DNA of 64,000 bases from CAYNJF01 sp964397555 (GTDB lineage: Bacteria; Pseudomonadota; Gammaproteobacteria; Berkiellales; Berkiellaceae): the NCBI GenBank assembly GCA_964397555.1, contig CAYNJF010000001.1, positions 62,001 through 126,000 of the forward strand, in the 5' to 3' direction. Below are positions 8,708 to 15,221 of the stretch, piece by piece. Positions within the stretch are counted from its first letter, which is position 1. Every line of letters starts with the position of its first letter. The notes beneath the pieces are model-generated. The model worked only from the letters and a program-made list of their open reading frames with translations. It was not told the origin of the DNA and did no database searches. The translations under genes were made by a program, and so were the position numbers.

Positions 8708-8962
8708 GTGGCACATCGACAGGCACCCAAACGTGCAAAAGCATTGCAAATCAGTAAGTTAGGCACAGCATCTAACGACTCGTCTCACCCAGTCGAAGGC
8801 AATCACGAACCGAAAGCGGTATTAAATAAGAAGAAGATCGATGATATCTTGGCCATTCAAAAGAAATCGAAATACGACGTGGATGAGGACCCTAATCAAC
8901 CAGGTAGAGAACCTGCTCGAAAGCCAAAGGTACAATTTAAAAATCCATTCAAACGTCGGTAA
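8708..8962 (+). CDS. Small basic protein of unknown function
   Basis: About 84 residues from a GTG start (VAHRQAPKRA). It is rich in Lys/Arg, ends in PKVQFKNPFKRR and has no signal peptide or membrane segment. An internal stretch, KKKIDDILAIQKKSKYD, could form one helix; the rest looks disordered. A GGGGG run 10 nt upstream and the promoter at 8646-8673 support this start, although the frame stays open upstream to 8621. It precedes msrA by 18 bp. I do not recognise a family; the charge pattern would suit nucleic-acid binding, which is only a guess. Confidence 0.55.
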   Translation: MAHRQAPKRAKALQISKLGTASNDSSHPVEGNHEPKAVLNKKKIDDILAIQKKSKYDVDEDPNQPGREPARKPKVQFKNPFKRR

Positions 8963-8980
8963 TCAAATAAGGAATGCGTA

Positions 8981-9433
8981 ATGGCACAAGAAGAGATTGT
9001 GTTAGGAGCCGGGTGTTTCTGGGGAGTGCAAAGAACGTTTAGCCAAATTGAAGGGGTGAAAGACACCTTCGTTGGCTACAGTGGCGGTCATTCTGAAAAT
9101 CCAACTTACTCACAAGTTTGCTCCGGTGCTACTAACCATGCCGAAGTCGTCCAAGTTATTTTTGACAATGAAGTTGTGAGTTTAGATGAGGTCTTGGACG
9201 TTTTTTGGAGTTGTCATGATCCATCCAGCCTCAACCGGCAAGGCCCTGACGTTGGCACTCAATACCGCTCTTGCATTTATTACACCGAGTCTGGTCAAAA
9301 AGAGATCATTGACCAGTCCATCAAAGTGATGCAAGCGTGCGGCAAATATCAAAAGATTGTGACTGAAATTAAACCTCTAGAGAGTTTCTATATGGCGGAA
9401 AATTATCATCAGCATTATTTTGGTCGAAACTGA
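8981..9433 (+). CDS. msrA: MsrA, peptide methionine-(S)-sulfoxide reductase
   Basis: Repairs oxidised methionine using thiol chemistry. The catalytic motif GCFWG is at residues 11-15 with nucleophile Cys12. GYSGG, NPTYSQVCSGATNHAEVV, FWSCHDPSSLNRQGPDVGTQYRS and the C-terminal YHQHYFGRN are all typical. At 150 residues it is a short cytoplasmic form with no fused MsrB domain and without the C-terminal resolving-cysteine extension seen in some homologues. It converges with the next gene 6 bp away. Confidence 0.96.
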   Translation: MAQEEIVLGAGCFWGVQRTFSQIEGVKDTFVGYSGGHSENPTYSQVCSGATNHAEVVQVIFDNEVVSLDEVLDVFWSCHDPSSLNRQGPDVGTQYRSCIYYTESGQKEIIDQSIKVMQACGKYQKIVTEIKPLESFYMAENYHQHYFGRN

Positions 9434-9439
9434 TCCACA

Positions 9440-9844
9440 TTAATACTTGAACGAGAATTTCACCCCATACCCTTTTGAAGCATCTCCATGAATCCCTTCA
9501 TGCGTCTGCAGCCCAGGCGCAACCTTGACCATCTGAGTAATTTTAGAGTCCATGGGCCCTGACTTTACTCTAGACAGCGAAACGCTTAACCCATCCACCA
9601 CATTCAAACGTGTCGATTGCTTAAGGCGGTTTAAGTAGGTTTTCACTTTGGAGTTGCCTCTCGTGCGTGGCGCCTCCACCGAAGGTCTGGCATACAGGTT
9701 TTGAAAAATCTGGTGCTGCACAAATTTCATGGTGTTCTCATCGTTTGATGATTGCTTTGCAGCAAAACTCAAACATGGAATTAGTAAAGCCAAAATAGCA
9801 AATGCAAAAATGACTATGTTCAAGTGCAACATGACAAACCTCAT
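9440..9844 (-). CDS. Small exported protein of unknown function
   Basis: 134 residues with a clear Sec signal peptide (hydrophobic core about residues 8-26, cleavage near SFA-A). The mature part is about 105 residues, basic, with no cysteine. It ends YGVKFSFKY, an aromatic C-terminus with alternating hydrophobic residues reminiscent of an outer-membrane-targeting strand. It is too short to be a barrel alone. Two starts are possible (codons 1 and 5). No family recognised. Confidence 0.6.
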   Translation of the reverse strand: MRFVMLHLNIVIFAFAILALLIPCLSFAAKQSSNDENTMKFVQHQIFQNLYARPSVEAPRTRGNSKVKTYLNRLKQSTRLNVVDGLSVSLSRVKSGPMDSKITQMVKVAPGLQTHEGIHGDASKGYGVKFSFKY

Positions 9845-9992
9845 ACCTTAATTGCTTCCTTGCAACATCGTTTTAGAAAATGGGAATAACTTCTATAACG
9901 AATAGGACAAGTTCGTTCTCATATCAAATGAATACGACAGAATGCATAGGTTAATCGCTTATCCGGTTACCAGACAATAGACTAAGTGATCA

Positions 9993-11030
9993 TTATCCCA
10001 GCGTATCTTCTGAAATCAGCTCTAAAAGAGCTTCACTGATGTGCTGTGCTGCCAACAGTGAGCCCGCACCCGTGTAATGGTAATGATCATAAATGAACTC
10101 GGGATTGGCTGGTATCTGGTTGGCAAGATCAACGACCGTAATCTCAGCTTGAGATCCCACCTCTAATATCACCTCATTCAATTGGTGATACAGCGCATCA
10201 TCGTCCACTCGATTGGCTTGAGTCATCAGCACTGGGGTAATGCCTTGATGTTTGGCTATGCTGACAAACATCGATAGGTTTGAGGCAAACGCGCGTTTGA
10301 TTTGCTCATCACTTAGACGTTTATCGCTGGCAGGTAGCTCAACTTGAGTAAAGACATTCTGACTGGTTTGAAGGTGACTCTTTCGAGAGTCTGAGTAGTG
10401 ATACCCTCCCTGAGAGCGAAGCACAACCAGATCATTGATGTTGTGCATGAGTACCACAATATCAGGGTTCATCTTAAGCACTTTATTCAAAAAGATATTC
10501 GTCGAATGCATCGACTCATTCGCCGAGACACCACCGTTGTAAGTATTAATTTTTTTTGATGTTTGCTCTTCAAGGGAATCTCGTACTTTTGAGACAAATC
10601 GCTTATCTTCATCCACAAATAAACACTCTGTGGTTGACCCACCCAAAAACACAATTTTCAAATCCGGCTCAACATGATGAGGTTTAGCCCCCAAGATAAA
10701 CCCATTCTCATCGGTGGCAATCTGATACCACTTTCTCTCAAGGTAATCCCCATCGAGGTTGGCCAAATAATCTCTGGAGGGTCTGTCTTGTTTGATTTGA
10801 TTGGGCTCAAATTCACGAAGCTTGATAAATCGACCTACGTTATTATCAATGATGGCGCCATAATAGGCCTGTAAGGCCAACGTCTTAGGGCTTATCTTTT
10901 GTCCTTGTGCGCCATCACTGTTGAGCCATTTAAGATTAAAGACAAGCATCAAAACAACTAAGATAAGACCATTCAAGATAGCCAAAGTTGTTTTTGGGTG
11001 AGATTCAAAAAATGTCTTTCTGTGCGTCAT
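9993..11030 (-). CDS. Membrane-anchored SGNH-type hydrolase/esterase
   Basis: The start at MTHRKTFFES is used; the frame is open to 11111. One N-terminal membrane anchor (about residues 15-35) places the enzyme in the periplasm. SGNH blocks: FLGGSTTE (block I, Ser nucleophile), a Gly-containing NGGVSANES (II), MHNINDL (III, Asn) and YDHYHYT near the end (V, Asp/His). This fits carbohydrate or lipid O-deacetylases/acylesterases of the GDSL class. The substrate is unknown. It sits between lpoA and diaA, a position not shared with E. coli. Confidence 0.75.
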   Translation of the reverse strand: MTHRKTFFESHPKTTLAILNGLILVVLMLVFNLKWLNSDGAQGQKISPKTLALQAYYGAIIDNNVGRFIKLREFEPNQIKQDRPSRDYLANLDGDYLERKWYQIATDENGFILGAKPHHVEPDLKIVFLGGSTTECLFVDEDKRFVSKVRDSLEEQTSKKINTYNGGVSANESMHSTNIFLNKVLKMNPDIVVLMHNINDLVVLRSQGGYHYSDSRKSHLQTSQNVFTQVELPASDKRLSDEQIKRAFASNLSMFVSIAKHQGITPVLMTQANRVDDDALYHQLNEVILEVGSQAEITVVDLANQIPANPEFIYDHYHYTGAGSLLAAQHISEALLELISEDTLG

Positions 11031-11121
11031 TGTCTTTTCCAATTCCTTTTTGCGCATCAAGCGTTGTGACTCAATAGTTAACTGACAAAAATCTACGTAC
11101 AAGAAAAGCACCTAACCTATC

Positions 11122-11150
11122 ATGACCTTTTTGTCCGATTTGAGTACAAT
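11122..11150 (+). promoter_or_regulatory. Probable promoter of diaA-dolP
   Basis: ATGACC (11122-11127), 17-bp spacer and TACAAT (11145-11150), followed by a leader of about 20 nt and a GAGG ribosome-binding site before the ATG at 11178. Confidence 0.45.
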
Positions 11151-11177
11151 GGGTCTATTTTAATCCTGAGGTATTGT

Positions 11178-11765
11178 ATGGATTTTGTAGAGCGTATCAA
11201 AGAGCATTTCAACCAAAGCATCAACACTAAGCTTGCTGCTCTCGATGTTTTACCCGAGCCCATTGCGAAAGCCGGTCAACTTATGGTGGATGCAATTCAG
11301 TCCGGTAACAAAATTCTTGCGTGTGGTAATGGTGGCTCCGCTGCGGATGCTCAGCATTTCAGTGCCGAGCTGCTTAATCGCTTTGAGCGCGAGCGCCCTG
11401 CTCTTGCCGCGATGACTCTCACGGTTGACGGGTCAACCTTGACTTCGATTGCAAACGATTACAGTTATGAGGATGTGTTTGCTAAGCAGGTTCGCGGTCT
11501 TGGTCGTGAAGGCGATGTTTTGTTAGCCATTTCTACCAGTGGACAATCTGCAAGTGTGAATAATGCGATAAACGATGCGCAAAAGCTCGGCATGAAGGTG
11601 ATTGCCCTGACCGGCAAAAGCGGAGGCGACTTAGCTGGATTGATGAGCGAACAAGATGTTGAGCTTAGGGTTCCTGGTGAAGTCACCGCAAGGATACAAG
11701 AGACCCACATTTTATTGGTACACTGTTTGTGTGATTTTATTGATGAAGCATTATATGGAAGTTAA
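11178..11765 (+). CDS. diaA: DiaA/GmhA-type SIS-domain protein
   Basis: 195-residue SIS fold with the GmhA-type phosphate loop GNGGSAADAQHFSAEL (residues 51-66), AISTSGQSASV (115-125) and a C-terminal helix ETHILLVHCLCDFIDEAL. The HCLCD.ID ending and the position before a dolP-type gene resemble E. coli DiaA, a DnaA-binding initiation factor. The closely related enzyme GmhA (sedoheptulose-7-phosphate isomerase) cannot be excluded: residues matching its catalytic Glu and His seem to be present. Family certain, function between the two uncertain. Confidence 0.85.
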   Translation: MDFVERIKEHFNQSINTKLAALDVLPEPIAKAGQLMVDAIQSGNKILACGNGGSAADAQHFSAELLNRFERERPALAAMTLTVDGSTLTSIANDYSYEDVFAKQVRGLGREGDVLLAISTSGQSASVNNAINDAQKLGMKVIALTGKSGGDLAGLMSEQDVELRVPGEVTARIQETHILLVHCLCDFIDEALYGS

Positions 11766-11767
11766 CT

Positions 11768-12346
11768 ATGGAAAAGTGGACTAAAGCTGGATGCGTATTG
11801 GGCGTGTGTTTGGTACTTAATGGGTGTGCTGCCGTGGTTGCGGGCACAGCGGCAACCGGAATCATGGTGGCGCAAGATAGACGCACCGCTGGTACCTACG
11901 TTGAAGATCATTCGATTGAGTTAAAAGCTCGACGGGCAATCAGCCGTGTCGTCGAAGAAGATGATAAGTCGCGTGTTCGTGTCACCAGTTACAACAACAA
12001 TGTCTTACTGTTGGGTCAAGTGACCACCCCTGAGAGCATTCACAAGATTGAAACCGCAGTGAAGGACGTGACCAAGGTCAACGCAGTCCACAACGAGATC
12101 AAAGTCTCAGCCCCTACTTCCATGCTAACTCGCTCGTCCGACAGCTGGATTACCTCGAAAATCAAAAGCGCTATGGTGATCAACAAAGAATTAAACCCAA
12201 CGCGCGTCAAAGTCATCACTGAAGATGGCATTGTCTATCTTCTTGGCTTGGTCACGCCCCAGGAAGAAGAAATTGCGGTGGACATCGCTCGTCACACCAA
12301 AGGGGTCAAACGAGTGGTTAAAATTTTTGAATACGTACCAACCTAA
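11768..12346 (+). CDS. dolP: DolP-like BON-domain outer-membrane lipoprotein
   Basis: Lipoprotein signal with lipobox LVLNGC|A (Cys20). Two BON domains follow, about residues 45-112 (VRVTSYNNNVLLLGQVTTPES) and 122-190 (VKVITEDGIVYLLGLVTPQEEE). DolP (YraP) binds anionic phospholipid at division sites and supports outer-membrane integrity. It starts 2 nt after diaA and its stop overlaps the next start by 1 nt. The order diaA-dolP matches E. coli, which strengthens both calls. Confidence 0.9.
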   Translation: MEKWTKAGCVLGVCLVLNGCAAVVAGTAATGIMVAQDRRTAGTYVEDHSIELKARRAISRVVEEDDKSRVRVTSYNNNVLLLGQVTTPESIHKIETAVKDVTKVNAVHNEIKVSAPTSMLTRSSDSWITSKIKSAMVINKELNPTRVKVITEDGIVYLLGLVTPQEEEIAVDIARHTKGVKRVVKIFEYVPT

Positions 12347-13734
12347 TGAGCATTGAATCAACTTTTGAAAAGGCAATCCATGAAGGGTTGCCTTCCAATC
12401 TATGGCTTACAGACAAAGCCGATACCTTTACTTATGGTTATGATAATTCTCGCAAGCATGCCCAACCGGATGCCGTTGCCCTATGTGAGACCTCGGTTCA
12501 AGTCGCGCATGTGGTAAAAACCTGTTACGAGCATGGGATCCCTTTGACGGCAAGGGGTCGAGCTTCGGGCACAGCTGGCGGTGCCATCCCCATCCAGGGT
12601 GGGGTTGTCCTGTCCTTAGAGCGGATGGATTCTATCTTGCATTTTGATCCGCAAAACCGAACCATGGTGGTCGAGCCTGGGGTTTTGAATTCAACCGTTC
12701 AAGAGCTGGCGGCCAGTGAGGGATTTTTTTGGGGGCCTGATCCATCGAGCGCTGCTTATTGCACCATCGGTGGGAACTTAGCCTGTAATGCGGCTGGACC
12801 TCGCTCCATCAAGTATGGGACAACCCGAGATAATGTCTTGGGCCTCAAGGCCGTTACTGGCAAAGGTGAAACCATTGTAGCTGGGGTTCATACCACCAAG
12901 GGGGTGGTCGGTTACGATTTAACCCGCTTGTTGATTGGCTCCGAGGGTACGTTAGGGATCATCACCGAAGCCACCTTGAAGCTTTTGCCTTTGAATCATT
13001 CCAAAAGAACCTTATGCGCTCTTTTTGATAGCATCCAATCCGGGGTCGATGCCATTGTCAGTGTGATGAACCAACCTGTGATCCCTTGTGCGGTTGAAAT
13101 CATGGATGAGTTATCACTTTCTCTTATACGCAATCATCAAAAGCAATCGGTGGACGAGCGCGCCAAAGCCATGCTTATCCTAGAGGTCGATGGTTCTGAG
13201 GCCAGCATTGACGATGCCGCCGAACAAATCAAAGCCTCTCTTTCTAATCAGGGCCTTATCGAGTGCACCATTGCGACGACCCCAGAACAGACCGCAGCCA
13301 TTTGGGCCACAAGAAAGTTGCTGTCGCCTGCACTTCGCTCTTTGTCCGAACACAAGGTCAATGAAGACATTGTGATCCCTGTAAGCAAAATGCCTGTCTT
13401 TTTTGAGAAGATGGGGCAACTCTCTGAGCAATATGACATCCCTATTGTCAACTTTGGACATGGCGGCAATGGGAATATTCATGTCAACATGTTGGCCGAT
13501 TTGTTGGATGAGCAACAAGGACCCGTTGCCCATAAAGTCCTTAATGAAATCTTTGATATGGTAGTCGAACTTGGTGGCACCCTTTCAGGGGAACATGGGG
13601 TGGGTTTAGAAAAGCGCGATTACGTCCATAAGGAAATGAACCCTGTGGAGGTCGAGTTGATGAAACAAATCAAAGCCGTCTTTGATCCAAAGGGCATCCT
13701 CAACCCAGACAAACTGCTTCCTTTAGACGCTTAA
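12346..13734 (+). CDS. GlcD-like FAD-linked oxidase (D-2-hydroxyacid dehydrogenase)
   Basis: 462 residues of the vanillyl-alcohol-oxidase flavoprotein family. The FAD-binding half contains GRASGTAGGAIP, VEPGVLNSTVQELA, WGPDPSS, CTIGGNLACNAAGPRSIKYG and GSEGTLGIITEATLKLLP. The C-terminal cap ends with FGHGGNGNIHVN and GEHGVGLEKRDY. Family members oxidise glycolate or D-lactate and pass electrons to quinone, often with an Fe-S partner such as the GlcF-like protein at 28521-29744. No glcE gene is nearby. Glycolate and D-lactate cannot be told apart from sequence alone. Confidence 0.88.
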   Translation: MSIESTFEKAIHEGLPSNLWLTDKADTFTYGYDNSRKHAQPDAVALCETSVQVAHVVKTCYEHGIPLTARGRASGTAGGAIPIQGGVVLSLERMDSILHFDPQNRTMVVEPGVLNSTVQELAASEGFFWGPDPSSAAYCTIGGNLACNAAGPRSIKYGTTRDNVLGLKAVTGKGETIVAGVHTTKGVVGYDLTRLLIGSEGTLGIITEATLKLLPLNHSKRTLCALFDSIQSGVDAIVSVMNQPVIPCAVEIMDELSLSLIRNHQKQSVDERAKAMLILEVDGSEASIDDAAEQIKASLSNQGLIECTIATTPEQTAAIWATRKLLSPALRSLSEHKVNEDIVIPVSKMPVFFEKMGQLSEQYDIPIVNFGHGGNGNIHVNMLADLLDEQQGPVAHKVLNEIFDMVVELGGTLSGEHGVGLEKRDYVHKEMNPVEVELMKQIKAVFDPKGILNPDKLLPLDA

Positions 13735-14226
13735 CACTTGCTCGGCCATTGATATATCAGGATGGGCGTCGAGAATTTTCTTTTGAACTTTCTCGACGCG
13801 CGTTTTTGGCACATCCACCATGAGCAAGTACCGACCATCTTCAATGTCTTTTTCATGCATCTCAACCAAACTGTTTGGGATCCCTATCCCGATCATGGCT
13901 GATGCCCATAAACCAAAAAACAAGGAAAAGGCGACAATGCCGGCGATGCCTAGAGCACTCATGTGAATGCCTGCAGGCATGGTCGCCTCAAAGAGTCCAT
14001 AGATACATACCATTAAGACAACACTGATAAGACCACCACGCTTTAGCGCTGGAATGAGATCGGTTGTCTGCAACACTGAGGCTTGATGCACTTTGGCTCG
14101 CTCCAAAAGAGCCACATCTTTGCCAAGCACGTGGACATGTGCTTCATCCACGCCAATGTCATCGAGCTCTTGGATGATGGTTTTCCCCTTTTCAATCGTT
14201 GGGACAACAAAACAAAGACGTTTCAT
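13723..14226 (-). CDS. Two-helix membrane protein of a conserved proteobacterial family
   Basis: The ATG at 14226 has GAGG upstream; an upstream GTG is less likely. The N-terminal soluble segment KRLCFVVPTIEKGKTIIQEL precedes VDEAHVHVLGKD. Then come two membrane helices (about residues 67-87 and 92-115) and a cytoplasmic tail with LLMVDVPKTRVEKVQ. This layout resembles DUF1269-type proteins found in many gammaproteobacteria; I am not certain of the family number and know no proven function. Its 3' end overlaps the convergent GlcD gene by 12 nt. Confidence 0.6.
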   Translation of the reverse strand: MKRLCFVVPTIEKGKTIIQELDDIGVDEAHVHVLGKDVALLERAKVHQASVLQTTDLIPALKRGGLISVVLMVCIYGLFEATMPAGIHMSALGIAGIVAFSLFFGLWASAMIGIGIPNSLVEMHEKDIEDGRYLLMVDVPKTRVEKVQKKILDAHPDISMAEQVLSV

Positions 14227-14234
14227 AGCATACC

Positions 14235-14867
14235 TCACTCATCCAAAATGGATTGACATAATGAAAACTCGTTGTAGGCTTCAGTGCCCTTTTTGGACTC
14301 TAAAAGGGTTTCATAAAAACCTAGCTGACCAGGAAAGCGATTGGGATAGGTCGTTAAAAAGTCTATGAACGCATTGATGGCAAAGAGATTCGCCTGATTT
14401 AAAAACGGTTGAAGTTTCTCAGCGATGCATACTTGACCTGCGTTGAACAAACTTTCATCAGAAAGGTATTGCCCTTTTTGAAGTAAGTCATAGCAAGGGA
14501 TGACGGCTTGTTGTACGTCAATGTTGGCTGGGATTCGGCAAAGTTGATCGTAATATTCGTTGAGAACTTTGCAACGCTTACTGTCTTGTTCTCGGTCTCT
14601 TTCAATAAAGACCTTAAGAACAAAGTTATTCGTGGTGTTGTACAACTCAGGTTTTTTCTCACACACGCACAAGTGATCCAGCTCACACTGTATCCACATT
14701 TGCATCAAATCAAATTGGGCATCACGCACCATGCTTTGCAATTCAATGGCTTCTTCAATGCCGTCGGTCTGAGTCCAGCGCTTATCCGCGTAAAGGGTTG
14801 CGGTTGTTAAAACGCAAAGAAGGGCCACAAGGGCCCTCCTAATTTGCGTGCCATGTCTGGCATTCAT
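14235..14867 (-). CDS. Secreted cysteine-rich protein of unknown function
   Basis: 210 residues with a Sec signal (about 1-27, cleavage near LYA-D). The mature chain is helical and holds eight cysteines, including the cluster CELDHLCVC, so up to four disulfides are possible after export. It has acidic and aromatic helices but no enzyme motif I recognise. It lies 8 nt before the downstream membrane-protein gene and 2 nt after the glycine-zipper lipoprotein, so the three are probably one minus-strand operon. Confidence 0.6.
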   Translation of the reverse strand: MNARHGTQIRRALVALLCVLTTATLYADKRWTQTDGIEEAIELQSMVRDAQFDLMQMWIQCELDHLCVCEKKPELYNTTNNFVLKVFIERDREQDSKRCKVLNEYYDQLCRIPANIDVQQAVIPCYDLLQKGQYLSDESLFNAGQVCIAEKLQPFLNQANLFAINAFIDFLTTYPNRFPGQLGFYETLLESKKGTEAYNEFSLCQSILDE

Positions 14868-14869
14868 GA

Positions 14870-15103
14870 TTACTCACCTTCAGATTTGCGATGGCGGTCG
14901 TATAAGAAACCACCCAAACCACCGGCCGCAGCACCAATCGCTGCACCCGTTCCGGCGTTACCTGAGATAGAGCCGATTGCAGCCCCGGTACCCGCACCAA
15001 TCGCTGCCCCTGAAAGGGTACGTTGTTCAGTAGAGCTCATGTTTGCACAACCTGACAAGGTAATCAGTGCGCACATGCTGGCTCCTGCTAATAATGATTT
15101 CAT
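14870..15103 (-). CDS. Small glycine-zipper lipoprotein
   Basis: 77 residues: lipoprotein signal with lipobox ITLSGC|A (Cys19), then a glycine-zipper hairpin rich in GAAIG/GTGAAIG repeats (about 30-66) and a basic end, YDRHRKSEGE. It matches the general pattern of the SlyB/OsmB-like envelope lipoproteins. These are small, outer-membrane-associated and often stress-induced. No specific orthologue is claimed. Confidence 0.75.
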   Translation of the reverse strand: MKSLLAGASMCALITLSGCANMSSTEQRTLSGAAIGAGTGAAIGSISGNAGTGAAIGAAAGGLGGFLYDRHRKSEGE

Positions 15104-15221
15104 ATCAACTCCTAACGTTGGTTCACTCCTAACAAAGAGCTTTAAGGTGATGAAAAAGTTTCACATAATGTGACTTAAATCCTTTTTTTATGACCTATGA
15201 CTAATAGGATTAGTGGCTGGT

